DNA of 64,000 nucleotides, taken from contig NZ_CAKZGO010000004.1 in NCBI RefSeq assembly GCF_936916975.1, positions 620,001-684,000 on the forward strand, in the 5' to 3' direction. This stretch comes from an uncultured Dongia sp. (GTDB lineage: Bacteria > Pseudomonadota > Alphaproteobacteria > Dongiales > Dongiaceae). The position numbers and the translations under genes were made by a program. Each line of letters begins with the position of its first letter. The first letter of the stretch is position 1. Below are positions 54,288-64,000 of the stretch, piece after piece. The notes beneath the pieces are model-generated. The model had not been told where the DNA came from and searched no databases. It worked only from the letters and a program-made list of their open reading frames with translations.

Positions 54288-54856
54288 GCAATCCGCGCGC
54301 CGTCATCGAGTTCTGGTACTCACAGCGCGCCCGGCCGCTGTGGTTCGAGAAGGATACTGCCTTCGACGAAGAGATCCGCTCGCGTTTCGGGGCCGATATT
54401 CATGCAGCGCAACTGGGTGCGTTCGATGAATGGCGCGCGACACCGATGGGCACGCTGGCCCTCCTCATCCTCCTCGATCAGATGTCGCGCAATATCTATC
54501 GCGGTGAGGCCAAGGCGTTCCTGGGCGACGTGCGCGCGCTGGGCGTCGCCGATGCGGCCTTGAAGCGTGGCGACGACAAGGGCTTCGATTTCGAGCAGCG
54601 GCGCTTCTTCTACCTGCCCTTCGAACATGCCGAGGACATGGCCAACCAGGAACGGTCGATCCAGCTGTTCACGCAGCTCTATGAAGAGACACCGGCGCAG
54701 GATCGCGCCCGCGCCGAGGAACAACTCGATTACGCGCACCGGCACCGCGACATCATCAAGCGCTTCGGCCGCTATCCCCATCGCAACGCCGCGCTGGGCC
54801 GGCCATCCACTGAAGCCGAGACTGAATTCCTGAAAGGTCCGGGCAGTTCGTTCTAG
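54284..54856 (+). CDS. DUF924 family protein
   Basis: The 190-residue protein starts at a GTG overlapping the GST stop (GTGA). It contains LLILLDQMSRNIYRGEAKAF and YLPFEHAEDMANQERSIQLF, the conserved DUF924 motifs, followed by HRHRDIIKRFGRYPHRNA. The fold is all-helical and TPR-like; the activity is unknown. It is probably co-transcribed with the GST gene. Confidence 0.87.
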   Translation: MSNPRAVIEFWYSQRARPLWFEKDTAFDEEIRSRFGADIHAAQLGAFDEWRATPMGTLALLILLDQMSRNIYRGEAKAFLGDVRALGVADAALKRGDDKGFDFEQRRFFYLPFEHAEDMANQERSIQLFTQLYEETPAQDRARAEEQLDYAHRHRDIIKRFGRYPHRNAALGRPSTEAETEFLKGPGSSF

Positions 54857-54872
54857 AAGTGCCGGCGCGTGC

Positions 54873-55244
54873 CTATGACAACCCCGCCATCGGCGGAATG
54901 CGGCCCATGGTCTTGCGACGCAGCAGCTTGGGGCGCTCGAGCATGCGGGTCTGGCCGTCGGGACGGCCGACATAGGTATGCGCAAATTCAGTGAGAGCCG
55001 GGACATCGGTCGCGGGATCGAGATCGCCAAACATGTAGGTGGCCTTGCCCGGCGCGCGGAAGGCCGCGGTGCAGGGCCGCGTACAGCCCGACATGCAGGC
55101 CGTGCCGATCACCTGGAAACCAGCCGGCAAGGAATCCGCCGCCGCAAGCCCCGCGATCAGCTCGTTCCCAAGATGCGGCTCCGCGGTGCCCGCCTTGCAG
55201 GTGGTGCAGATAAAGAGAACGTGATCGGCACCGATTTGGCTCAA
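54873..55244 (-). CDS. DUF1636 metal-binding protein
   Basis: The 123-residue protein has FICTTCKAG near the start and GTACMSGCTRPCTAAF at residues about 47-62, giving the CX2C and CX3CX3C arrangement of DUF1636 thioredoxin-like [2Fe-2S] or metal-binding proteins. Related genes are often found with cobalt or corrinoid metabolism. It converges on the DUF924 gene and has no operon partner. I saw no cobalamin riboswitch upstream. Confidence 0.82.
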   Translation of the reverse strand: MSQIGADHVLFICTTCKAGTAEPHLGNELIAGLAAADSLPAGFQVIGTACMSGCTRPCTAAFRAPGKATYMFGDLDPATDVPALTEFAHTYVGRPDGQTRMLERPKLLRRKTMGRIPPMAGLS

Positions 55245-55386
55245 ACTCTAAACTCCGCGCGGGATGGGCGCCTTCCCTTACCAAGCTCATCAGGGTGGCG
55301 CAAGGCGCGCCCGGATGCTGGCTTTTGAAGGTGGTCTTGGGTAGATTGCGCGCAGAAATCACTGTTTAACCGGTCAGGGCCTGTTC

Positions 55387-56697
55387 ATGCGCCGTTTCCT
55401 GCTTTCCACCGCCGCGTTTCTGCTGTCGGCGCAAATTGCCCTCACGCTCCCGGCGCAGGCCGATTACGCTGCCGCCGAAGCGGCCCTGCAATCGGGCAAT
55501 GTCGCGGGCGCCATCCCGCTCCTGGCCGAGGAAGCGAAGCTCGGCAATCCGGTCGCTGCCTTCAACCTTGCCAAGATCTATGAGGATGGTGCCGCAGGCG
55601 CCCCCGATTTCACCCAGGCCGCCACCTATTACCGCATCGCTGCCGAGATCGACACGGCGCCGCGCTACAATGGCGCCGCTCTTGGCGTGCAGGGACCGCA
55701 ATTGATCGCGGCGGCACAGAAATACGGACAGTTCGCCCTGGGTCGTCTCTATGAAACCGGGCGCGGTGTCCCGCAGGACAGTCTCGAAGCGCTGTCGTGG
55801 TACACGCGCGCGGCCGATCTCGGCAGCACGCAGGCCATGCTGAAACTGGTGGTCATCCACCGCGATGGCCTGCCTGGCATCACCCCCGACCCCGCGCGCG
55901 CCGCCGACTGGCTGCAGCGTGCGGCCGACACCGGCAACATCGCCGCGATGAACGAGCTGGGCCGCGCCTATCTCAATGGCATCGGCGTCATCCCGAACGC
56001 CCAGGAAGCCGCCAAGTGGTTCGAGCAGGCGGCGGCAGGCGGCAGTGTCGTCGCCGAATATAATCTTGGCCTGCTCTATAAGGCCGGCCTTGGTGGCCAG
56101 CCGGATTATGTGCGCGCGGTCGAGCATTTCGAACGCGGTGCCAACGCCAAGGACGCGGCCTCCATGCTGGCGCTGGGCGATCTTTATGCCGGTGGCCAGG
56201 GCTTGCCGCTGGACAAGGTCCAGGCCCATGCCTGGTACAGCCTCGCCGCCGATTACGGTGCCACCGAAGGTACCGGCAAGGCGGCGGGCCTTGCCGCCGG
56301 CATGACTGAGCAGGAAATCTCCGCCGCCAACACGCTGCACGGCAACTGGCAACCAGGTGCCAAAGCGGCTGCCCAGCCTGCCGCGGCGCCCGTTGCGCCC
56401 GCTGAATCCGTCCCTGCGGCCGCACCCGCAGAGCCCGCAGCTGCTGTACCCGCCACTGCGCCGGCCCCCGATCTGCCGCCCTTGTTCGAAGAGACCGCGC
56501 CGGTGGCAGCACCAGAGCCTGGAGTCACAGCGCCTGCGCCAATCCTGGTCCCGGAAGCGGCCCCCGCACCCGAGCTGTCGCCACCCTCGATACCGCTGCC
56601 CAGATCGACGCCGGCGACGACCACACCGCTCCTGCCGGACCCGACTGCGCCGCTCCTGCCGGGCTCCCAGCCTTTCGAGCCCAGCCTCGGCAACTGA
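55387..56697 (+). CDS. Exported Sel1-repeat protein
   Basis: The 436-residue protein has a signal peptide (FLLSTAAFLLSAQIALTLPAQA) and six to seven Sel1-type repeats between residues about 25 and 310 (for example GQFALGRLYETGRGVPQD and AMNELGRAYLNGIGVIP). The final 110 residues are a low-complexity Ala/Pro-rich tail that probably spans the envelope or binds peptidoglycan. Sel1 proteins are protein-protein scaffolds. It appears monocistronic. Confidence 0.87.
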   Translation: MRRFLLSTAAFLLSAQIALTLPAQADYAAAEAALQSGNVAGAIPLLAEEAKLGNPVAAFNLAKIYEDGAAGAPDFTQAATYYRIAAEIDTAPRYNGAALGVQGPQLIAAAQKYGQFALGRLYETGRGVPQDSLEALSWYTRAADLGSTQAMLKLVVIHRDGLPGITPDPARAADWLQRAADTGNIAAMNELGRAYLNGIGVIPNAQEAAKWFEQAAAGGSVVAEYNLGLLYKAGLGGQPDYVRAVEHFERGANAKDAASMLALGDLYAGGQGLPLDKVQAHAWYSLAADYGATEGTGKAAGLAAGMTEQEISAANTLHGNWQPGAKAAAQPAAAPVAPAESVPAAAPAEPAAAVPATAPAPDLPPLFEETAPVAAPEPGVTAPAPILVPEAAPAPELSPPSIPLPRSTPATTTPLLPDPTAPLLPGSQPFEPSLGN

Positions 56698-56881
56698 TCG
56701 GATTCCTCCACTGTGCGGTCGATCACAGAAACGTCAGCTTCATGGTACATCGCCGCCCACTATCTGTTATAGGCGGCGTCATCCAATCCGCGGTCTGCTG
56801 GCGATCCTCGCCGGCTGGCCATTTTTCCGCCGCAATGACTGTGTTTGGTTGCGGCCGTTTTCCAAATAGGGAGTGAGTTCG

Positions 56882-58555
56882 ATGGGGCGTTGGTGGAAAT
56901 CCGGCCATAATGGCAATGCGCGGCTGATCTCGAAGGCGAGCCTGGCTGCCGGCAGTGTCGCGGCCATGCTGCTGATGGCAGCCTGCGGCGATAAGGAGGC
57001 CGACCAGGCTTCCGGCAACACGACCGAGACAGTGGCAGCGGCGGCGATCGATCCGGCGCAGGCGCCGATCATCCAGAAGGCGATCGAAGACTATCTGCAA
57101 TTGATCGAAGGCCCGGCCGATCAGCGCATCGTCCATCACGGCGCGGTCAAGGTGACGCCCGGCTCGGATGCATTCGACGTCTCGATCGACGGGGTCTATG
57201 TCGGCCCCGCCGGTGAAGGCCGGCTGGATGTCGGCACCATCGGCTACAAGCTGACGCCCAAGGGCAGCGACGGCTATTTCGCCAGCAATCTCACCCATGC
57301 CCCATCGATTCCGTTCAAGGACAAGGACGGCAAGGAGACCGGCGCCCTCACCTTCACGACCAAGGCCTTCAGCGGCGAATGGTCGAGCAGCCTGCAGACC
57401 TTCCTGTCGCTGGATTGGCAGGCGGCCGATATCGTCGCCAAGGACAACAGTCCCGATGGCGGCAATTTCACGGCGAGCGGCCTCAACACCAGCCTTGCCA
57501 GCACAGATAAGGGTAGTGGCCTGTTCGACCAGAACGGCAAGTTTGAGCTGATTGGCTTCTCCGCCAAGGAAACCGAAGGCGGTACCTTCGCCCTCGGCAA
57601 GGTCGCCGGCACGATCGACATGACCGGCATCAAGCTCAAGGAATACGTCACCAAGATGCGCGAGATGCAGACCTTGATGTCGGAGATCGCCGAGAGCACC
57701 GCCAAGGCGCAGGCGGCCGCCGAAGCCGCGGCGAAGGCCGCGGTCGAAAGCGGCAACGCCGCCCCGACGGTGGCCGTCACTACCGGCATCAGCGACGAGC
57801 AATCGGCCAAGCTGGGCGGGATGATCAAGGGCATGGCCGGCATCGTCGCTGGCGTCGCTTACGATTTCGCCCTCACCGATATCAGCTTCAAGGAAAAGGA
57901 TGGCAGCGAGCCGTTCCGCCTCGCCAAGGGCGATTTCAAGACAAGCTTTACCGGCCTCGACGCCGAGAAGGCCAACTTCAACTTCGCCCTCGGCCATGAC
58001 GGGCTGGTCGTGAATGACCCGGACATGGCCCGGAATCCGCTCTTCGCAAAACTGCTGCCAGCCTCCGGCAAGCTCGACCTCAATCTCACGGACGTGCCGT
58101 CGAAGGAGCTGTGGGCCCTCATCGGCGACAACTTCCCAGGCCTCATCACCGCCGATCCGGCGCGCTCCGAAGCCGCCGCCGGCGTGATGTTCGTTGCCAT
58201 GCAGCAATTGCTGCAGAAGGCACCGATGAAGCTCACCGTGGCACCGTCCGGCCTCACCTCCGAGCTGCTGCAGCTCGATGCCACAGGCGCATTCGACGTG
58301 AAGCCCGAGGCCATCTTCGGCGTCGTCGGCGCCCTTGACGTGAACCTTCATGGGCTCGACGAAGCCATGAAGCTGGCCAATGAAGCGGCACAAAGCTCGC
58401 CCGATGCGGCGCAGATCGTCGGTGGCCTCGCCATGATTCAGTCGATGGCAAAGCGCGAGACGGGCACCGACGGCAAGCCCGTCGACAAGCTGAAGCTGGA
58501 GGTCGATGCAGCCGGCGATGCCAAGGTCAACGGCATGTCGATGTCGGGCCAGTAG
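56882..58555 (+). CDS. Large lipoprotein of unknown function
   Basis: From the ATG at 56882 the protein is 557 residues; a ribosome-binding site (AGGGAG) sits nine bases before it, so an earlier GTG is disfavoured. A hydrophobic signal ends in a lipobox, LLMAAC, placing Cys near residue 34 as the lipidated residue. The remainder is beta-rich, with repeated GxxDxxxxD-type segments, and an Ala/Glu helix near residues 275-295. I recognise no family. It could be a periplasmic lipid- or ligand-binding protein, but nothing in the sequence fixes this. A terminator follows. Confidence 0.75.
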   Translation: MGRWWKSGHNGNARLISKASLAAGSVAAMLLMAACGDKEADQASGNTTETVAAAAIDPAQAPIIQKAIEDYLQLIEGPADQRIVHHGAVKVTPGSDAFDVSIDGVYVGPAGEGRLDVGTIGYKLTPKGSDGYFASNLTHAPSIPFKDKDGKETGALTFTTKAFSGEWSSSLQTFLSLDWQAADIVAKDNSPDGGNFTASGLNTSLASTDKGSGLFDQNGKFELIGFSAKETEGGTFALGKVAGTIDMTGIKLKEYVTKMREMQTLMSEIAESTAKAQAAAEAAAKAAVESGNAAPTVAVTTGISDEQSAKLGGMIKGMAGIVAGVAYDFALTDISFKEKDGSEPFRLAKGDFKTSFTGLDAEKANFNFALGHDGLVVNDPDMARNPLFAKLLPASGKLDLNLTDVPSKELWALIGDNFPGLITADPARSEAAAGVMFVAMQQLLQKAPMKLTVAPSGLTSELLQLDATGAFDVKPEAIFGVVGALDVNLHGLDEAMKLANEAAQSSPDAAQIVGGLAMIQSMAKRETGTDGKPVDKLKLEVDAAGDAKVNGMSMSGQ

Positions 58556-58614
58556 CCAAGAGCGACTAGCCAGCAACGCAGGATGTGAACACTTTCTTCA
58601 TCTTCGTGATGCTA

Positions 58615-58650
58615 GAACCGCGTCGATCAGACATGATCGGCGCGGTTTCT
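58615..58650 (+). terminator. Terminator after the lipoprotein gene
   Basis: GAACCGCGTCGATC and GATCGGCGCGGTTTC form a long stem with one wobble across an AGACAT loop, followed by TTCTTTTAT. Confidence 0.85.
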
Positions 58651-58773
58651 TTTATCCGGTCGATGGGTCGAATGACGCAGATCGGATGCACCGCGATGAT
58701 GCGCGAACTGTTGCAGCGATGACTCAGTCGCGACGGAATCTGTGGTCGCCCGGACACGCACGAATCACTTCTG

Positions 58774-58782
58774 TGTGGATAA
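58774..58782 (-). other. Consensus DnaA box
   Basis: TTATCCACA on the minus strand is an exact match to the strong DnaA box. It lies in an AT-rich stretch upstream of zapE. A single box is not evidence of an origin. Confidence 0.5.
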
Positions 58783-58802
58783 GCGCAAAAAAATATGTTG
58801 TG

Positions 58803-58821
58803 ATATGCGTGACATGCATAT
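58803..58821. promoter_or_regulatory. Inverted repeat upstream of zapE
   Basis: ATATGC and GCATAT flank the seven bases GTGACAT. The site is 46 bp before the chosen zapE start and could be an operator. Confidence 0.35.
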
Positions 58822-58867
58822 TGACCGAGTCGCGATTTCCGCAACGACCGACATGTTGGTCGCATCC

Positions 58868-60025
58868 ATGAGTGATGACGGGCCCCTCCCCGCCTATCGC
58901 GCGATGCAGCGTGGCGGTCGTTTGCATCATGACGCTGCGCAGGAGCTTGCGGCAGAGAAGCTGCAATCGCTCTACAACGCGCTCAAGGACTATCGCCCCT
59001 ATAGCAACGATGACGATGGTGTGCTGGGCAGTCTGCAGAGCTGGGCCGAACGCCTGGGCCTCTCCACACGCCGCGACGAAGTGGCGCCGCAGGGCCTCTA
59101 TCTCTATGGCGGCGTCGGTCGCGGCAAGTCGATGCTGATGGATCTGTTCTTCGCGCAGGTGCCGGTCGAGCGCAAACGGCGAGTTCATTTCCACGCCTTC
59201 ATGCTGGAAGTGCATACCCAGCTGCATCAATGGCGCCAGGAGAAACCCAAGCAGGTCGATCTCATCCCGGCCTTGGCCGAGCATCTGGCCGCGCAATGTA
59301 CTCTCATCTGTTTCGACGAATTCCACGTCACCAACATCGCCGATGCGATGATCCTGGGTCGCCTCTTCAGCGCCCTCTTCGACCACGGCGTGGTAATGGT
59401 GGCGACCTCCAACTGGGCGCCGGACGATCTCTATAAGGGCGGCTTGCAGCGCGACCAGTTCCTGCCCTTCATCGCCTTGCTCAAAGAAAAACTGGACGTC
59501 CTCGAGCTGGATGGCGGCCGCGACTATCGCATGGCGCGCCTCAAGGACATGACCGTCTATCACTATCCGCTGGGCGATCTCAGCGGCCTGAAGATGCGCG
59601 AGGCGTTCGCGCGCCTCACCGATAACGAGCCGCCGATCGCGAGCAGCCTGATCGTGCAGGGTCGCCGGATCGAGATCCTGCGCCAGGTCAGCAATGCCCA
59701 TGGCCGCGTCGCCTGGTTCGATTTCGACGAGTTGTGTGCGCAGCCTTTGGGTGCTGCCGACTATCTCGCCATCGCCACGCATTATGACGTGGTCCTGCTG
59801 GACCATGTGCCGGTGCTGGGGACTGACCGCCGCAACGAGGCGCGGCGCTTCATGACGCTGATCGACGAACTCTATGAACACAAGGTGACGACGATCGTCG
59901 CCGCTGCCGACAAGCCGGATCGCTTGTACGTGGCGGGCGATGGCACGTTCGAATTCGAACGCACGATCTCGCGCCTCAATGAAATGCAGTCGGTCGACTA
60001 TCTGACCCGACCGCATTTGACGTGA
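58868..60025 (+). CDS. zapE: Cell division protein ZapE (AFG1-like ATPase)
   Basis: From the ATG at 58868 the protein is 385 residues. It has LPAYRAMQRGG near the start, the Walker A GGVGRGKSMLMDLFF, Walker B LICFDEFHVTNIADAMILGRLF and the arginine motif RFMTLIDELYEH. ZapE binds FtsZ and acts in cell division under low oxygen; related AFG1 proteins help quality control. Readings from 58742 lack family resemblance. It is followed by mdh after 154 bp. Confidence 0.92.
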   Translation: MSDDGPLPAYRAMQRGGRLHHDAAQELAAEKLQSLYNALKDYRPYSNDDDGVLGSLQSWAERLGLSTRRDEVAPQGLYLYGGVGRGKSMLMDLFFAQVPVERKRRVHFHAFMLEVHTQLHQWRQEKPKQVDLIPALAEHLAAQCTLICFDEFHVTNIADAMILGRLFSALFDHGVVMVATSNWAPDDLYKGGLQRDQFLPFIALLKEKLDVLELDGGRDYRMARLKDMTVYHYPLGDLSGLKMREAFARLTDNEPPIASSLIVQGRRIEILRQVSNAHGRVAWFDFDELCAQPLGAADYLAIATHYDVVLLDHVPVLGTDRRNEARRFMTLIDELYEHKVTTIVAAADKPDRLYVAGDGTFEFERTISRLNEMQSVDYLTRPHLT

Positions 60026-60137
60026 GTTGAGTGAGAATTTTCACGAGAAGAGTTAATGCCTCTTGCCCTTGTGGCAATTTCGGGTTATTAACTCAACATC
60101 TAGAGGAGTGCGCTAAGAGCGCACGGGTATTGCCTAA

Positions 60138-61282
<1,145 letters not shown>

Positions 61283-61347
61283 TTTTCGGGCTTCTTCGGG
61301 AGCTCAAAACGGCCTGCGACGGCGACAGTCCTATTTCCATGTTGTTA

Positions 61348-61382
61348 CGACGGGTTTCAGTTCAATTGGCTTGAACCCGTCG
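61348..61382 (+). promoter_or_regulatory. Leader hairpin before sucC
   Basis: CGACGGGTT and AACCCGTCG pair perfectly across a 17-base loop. It is in the 285-nt gap between the small-peptide gene and sucC. No U-run follows, so attenuation or RNA stability is more likely than simple termination. Confidence 0.45.
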
Positions 61383-61567
61383 AGCATGGTGATAGAGTGC
61401 GATCTGCTGCACCACAGCAAATCGTCGGCTGTCGCTGTCGCCCGCTTTTTTTCTACGACTTCTTTTTCTCTTAAGACTTCCTAGGAAATAATCGCGCGGC
61501 CCGGTGGCTGGCGAAACGACCGCCGGGGTGCAGTCCTTTCGCAACGCAGCAAAGCGGGTCACCCTGG

Positions 61568-62734
61568 ATGAACATCCATGAATATCAGGCGAAAGCCCTG
61601 ATCCGGAAGTTTGGCGTCGCCGTTCCTGACGGCCATGTCGCCTACTCCGCCGACGAAGCAGTTCAAGCAGCCCAGAAATTAGGTGGCGGACTTTGTGTCG
61701 TAAAGGCACAGATCCATGCCGGCGGCCGCGGCAAAGCAGGCGGCGTCAAAGTCGCCAAGACTGAAGGCGAAGTCCGCGACCTCGCCAAGACCATGCTCGG
61801 CATGACGCTGGTGACGCATCAGACCGGCCCGGTGGGCAAGGTCGTGAAGCGGATCTATGTCGAGGCCGGATGCGATATCAAGCGCGAGCTTTATCTCGGC
61901 ATGCTGGTCGACCGCGCCACCTCGCGCATCACCATCATGGCCTCCGAAGAAGGCGGCATGGAGATCGAAGAGGTCGCAGCCTCGCACCCCGAAAAGATTT
62001 TGAAGATCGCAATCGACCCGGTGATGGGCGTACAGCCCTTCCACGCGCGCCAGGTTGCGTTCTTCCTGAAGCTGACCGGTAACCAGATCGGCTCGGCCAC
62101 CAAATTCATCATGGCGCTGTACAAGGCGTTCACCGAGCTTGATTGCTCGATCGTCGAAATCAACCCGCTGGTCATCACGGGTGCTGGCGACGTACTGGCC
62201 TTGGATGCCAAGATCAACTTCGACGACAACGCGCTCTTCCGTCACAAGGACGTCGAAGATCTGCGCGATCCGGATGAAGAAGATCCGGCCGAGCTTGAAG
62301 CCGCCAAGCACAGCCTCAACTACATCAAGCTCGATGGCTCGATCGGCTGCATGGTCAATGGTGCCGGCCTTGCCATGGCGACCATGGACATCATCAAGCT
62401 CTATGGCGGATCGCCGGCGAACTTCCTCGATGTCGGTGGTGGTGCTACAAAAGAACGCGTCACCGCAGCGTTTAAAATCATTCTCTCCGATCCCAATGTC
62501 GAAGGCATTCTGGTCAACATCTTCGGCGGTATCATGCGCTGCGACGTGATCGCCGAGGGCGTCGTGGCGGCGGCCCGCGAGGTCAGCCTGCATGTGCCCT
62601 TGGTGGTTCGCCTCGAAGGCACCAATGTCGAATTGGGTAAGAAGATTCTGGCTCAGTCCGGGCTTCCCATCCTGTCCGCCGACAATCTCGCGGACGCGGC
62701 CGAGAAGGTCGTCAAGGCCGTGAAGGAGGCTTGA
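61568..62734 (+). CDS. sucC: Succinate--CoA ligase beta subunit
   Basis: The 388-residue protein begins [17 protein letters not shown]. It has the ATP-grasp segment [18 protein letters not shown], the VEINPLVIT region and the CoA-ligase part [23 protein letters not shown] with [10 protein letters not shown]. The beta subunit binds nucleotide and succinate. It is followed six bases later by sucD. Confidence 0.98.
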   Translation: MNIHEYQAKALIRKFGVAVPDGHVAYSADEAVQAAQKLGGGLCVVKAQIHAGGRGKAGGVKVAKTEGEVRDLAKTMLGMTLVTHQTGPVGKVVKRIYVEAGCDIKRELYLGMLVDRATSRITIMASEEGGMEIEEVAASHPEKILKIAIDPVMGVQPFHARQVAFFLKLTGNQIGSATKFIMALYKAFTELDCSIVEINPLVITGAGDVLALDAKINFDDNALFRHKDVEDLRDPDEEDPAELEAAKHSLNYIKLDGSIGCMVNGAGLAMATMDIIKLYGGSPANFLDVGGGATKERVTAAFKIILSDPNVEGILVNIFGGIMRCDVIAEGVVAAAREVSLHVPLVVRLEGTNVELGKKILAQSGLPILSADNLADAAEKVVKAVKEA

Positions 62735-62740
62735 GGAATC

Positions 62741-63616
62741 ATGTCCGTACTCGTCAATAAAAACACCAAAGTCATCTGTCAGGGTTTCACCGGTGCGCAA
62801 GGCACGTTCCATTCGGAACAGGCCATCGCCTATGGCACCAAGATGGTGGGCGGCGTCACCCCCGGTAAAGGCGGCACCAAGCATCTCGATTTGCCGGTGT
62901 TCGACACCGTGTTCGACGCGGTCGCCAAGACCGGCGCCAATGCCAGCGTCATCTATGTCCCGCCGCCCTTCGCGGCCGACGCCATCCTGGAAGCGATCGA
63001 CGCCAGGCTGCCGCTGGTGGTGTGCATCACCGAAGGTATCCCGGTGCTCGACATGGTGCGGGTGAAGCGCGCCTTGGCCAATTCCGCGACACGCCTCATC
63101 GGGCCGAACTGCCCGGGCGTCATCACGCCGGAAGAATGCAAGATCGGCATCATGCCCGGCCACATCCACAGGAAGGGCAAGATCGGCATCGTGTCACGCT
63201 CCGGCACATTGACCTATGAGGCGGTCGCCCAGACCACGGCCGCCGGCCTCGGCCAGAGCACCTGCATCGGCATCGGCGGCGATCCGGTCAACGGCACCAA
63301 TTTCGTCGACTGCCTGGAACTGTTCATGGCCGATGACGAAACCCAGGGCATCGTCATGATCGGCGAAATCGGCGGCAATGCCGAGGAAGACGCGGCGGAA
63401 TATTACAAGGCCGCCAAGAAGAAAAAACCCATCGTCGGCTTCATCGCCGGCGTCACGGCCCCTCCGGGCCGCCGCATGGGCCATGCCGGCGCCATCATCA
63501 GCGGCGGCAAGGGCGGTTCCGGCGACAAGATCGAAGCCATGCGCTCGGCTGGCTACGTGGTCGCCGATTCCCCCGCCAGTCTTGGCTCGTCGATGCTGAA
63601 AGCGATGGGCAAGTAA
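62741..63616 (+). CDS. sucD: Succinate--CoA ligase alpha subunit
   Basis: The 291-residue protein has the CoA-binding [19 protein letters not shown], the [12 protein letters not shown] motif, and [13 protein letters not shown] with the phosphorylated histidine near residue 247. The alpha subunit carries the CoA site and phosphohistidine. A strong hairpin lies 54 bp downstream. Confidence 0.98.
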   Translation: MSVLVNKNTKVICQGFTGAQGTFHSEQAIAYGTKMVGGVTPGKGGTKHLDLPVFDTVFDAVAKTGANASVIYVPPPFAADAILEAIDARLPLVVCITEGIPVLDMVRVKRALANSATRLIGPNCPGVITPEECKIGIMPGHIHRKGKIGIVSRSGTLTYEAVAQTTAAGLGQSTCIGIGGDPVNGTNFVDCLELFMADDETQGIVMIGEIGGNAEEDAAEYYKAAKKKKPIVGFIAGVTAPPGRRMGHAGAIISGGKGGSGDKIEAMRSAGYVVADSPASLGSSMLKAMGK

Positions 63617-63986
63617 GGGTGCTGCCGATCCCAAAAGGGTCCGCTGACCGACCAAACGCCATCATCATGCCAGGTCCCGGGTTGATATCCCGGGACCTGG
63701 TTGCTATCTGGAAAATATCCTTCCCCGGCCGGGCGCTGCGGGAAATCGTAACCATTGGGTAACCATCACATGCGCAAATAACCCAGGGATAGAGTGGGGG
63801 ATTCCGTCGGCTTGGCCTTCTGGGGCAGACCGGGGATTTCTCCTGAATTACCCTCTCGGCAAAATGGGCTTGAGATCCATCCACCGGGACACTGAACCAG
63901 AACCGCTCTCCTGAAGGCCTTGGGTACAGGGGCTAGACCTTTTGGTGGCTTGACCTATTCAGGGCCGCGGCCCAAACGGGTGAATT
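63617..63986. other. 370-bp leader before sucA
   Basis: No gene is seen. The region holds the hairpin at 63670-63700 and repeated GTAACCAT motifs near 63750. It may carry a promoter and a regulated leader for the gene starting at 63987. Confidence 0.5.
63670..63700 (+). terminator. Strong hairpin after sucD
   Basis: CCAGGTCCCGGG and CCCGGGACCTGG form a perfect 12-bp stem with a TTGATAT loop. The following TTGCTAT is only weakly T-rich, so readthrough is possible. Confidence 0.75.
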
Positions 63987-64000
63987 ATGAACCAGCCAAT
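63987..64000 (+). CDS. Start of a gene, probably 2-oxoglutarate dehydrogenase E1 (sucA)
   Basis: Only the first four to five codons (ATG AAC CAG CCA) are inside the window. The assignment rests on gene order, since sucA normally follows sucCD in Alphaproteobacteria. The preceding ribosome-binding site is weak (GGGTGA). Confidence 0.4.

Noticed and set aside
55245-55386. Cobalamin riboswitch upstream of the DUF1636 gene
   Set aside because: The conserved B12-box and core sequences are not visible on either strand.
56723-58576. 617-codon minus-strand frame over the lipoprotein gene
   Set aside because: The plus-strand frame has a signal peptide, lipobox, ribosome-binding site and a terminator after it. 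The minus frame has none of these.
58774-58782. Replication origin
   Set aside because: One DnaA box without clustered boxes, a long AT-rich unwinding element or dnaA/parAB neighbours is not enough.
61679-63169. 496-codon minus-strand frame over sucC and sucD
   Set aside because: It is antisense to two highly conserved TCA genes and Asp/His-rich in a way typical of shadow frames.

Overview
The window looks like a stretch of an alphaproteobacterial chromosome. It is GC-rich. Its markers include Usg, a TAXI-type TRAP transporter with DUF1850, DUF1289, DUF2333, the TauE/SafE-TIGR02186 pair, a dsbB-coq7 pair and a malate dehydrogenase-sucCD run. The protein set suggests a free-living aerobic or microaerobic member of the Rhodospirillales. 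That placement is inferred from gene content and not from any search. I saw no rRNA, tRNA, CRISPR array, prophage or intact insertion sequence.

Layout. Positions 1-4517 (minus strand) hold a six-gene one-carbon operon: DUF1638, a PF13769 small protein, a MetV-like cysteine-rich protein, a MetF-like reductase, a methyl-THF:corrinoid methyltransferase, and an ASKHA/ferredoxin corrinoid activator cut by the left edge. An intergenic region follows with a near-consensus parS site and a small DUF1127-like gene. Positions 5193-10435 (minus) carry a fused aconitase X behind a very large iron-sulfur flavoprotein. Positions 10623-16771 hold a cytoplasmic sulfite-oxidase-like protein, a TPR lipid-or-periplasm protein, an overlapping desaturase/phytochelatin-synthase-like pair, an acyltransferase and a redox-type adenylate cyclase. 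Positions 16844-20028 hold a diaminopropionate ammonia-lyase/DUF1289/EamA operon and a methyltransferase.

Positions 20137-26934 hold tldD, a soluble hybrid histidine kinase, rph-rdgB and hemN, with a perfect FNR/FixK-type palindrome between hemN and a divergent DUF1989 gene. Positions 27622-31080 encode a TAXI TRAP transporter. Then come bdhA-patatin, a PLDc_N/TPR protein, groESL with two CIRCE-like sites, usg, a YqaA-type membrane protein, dsbB-coq7, an Hpt protein, an MFS carrier, an Lrp regulator with a PLP dehydratase, a FecR-like protein, a universal stress protein, TIGR02186-TauE/SafE, DUF2333, trpS and a BI-1 protein.

Positions 49246-53535 encode a complete polyamine-type ABC importer. 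They are followed by a GST, DUF924 and DUF1636 genes, a Sel1 protein, a large unknown lipoprotein and zapE. The right end is a TCA block: mdh, a previously easy-to-miss 46-residue lysine/alanine-rich peptide gene, sucC, sucD and the first codons of what is probably sucA.

A family of GC-rich palindromic elements (CCCTCTCCC...GGGAGAGGG type) recurs at least four times, twice inside operons. The points most worth following are the C1 operon with its two uncharacterised subunits, the AcnX/giant flavoprotein pair, the parS-like site, the FNR box, the desaturase/phytochelatin-synthase-like pair, and the histone-like peptide embedded in the TCA operon.
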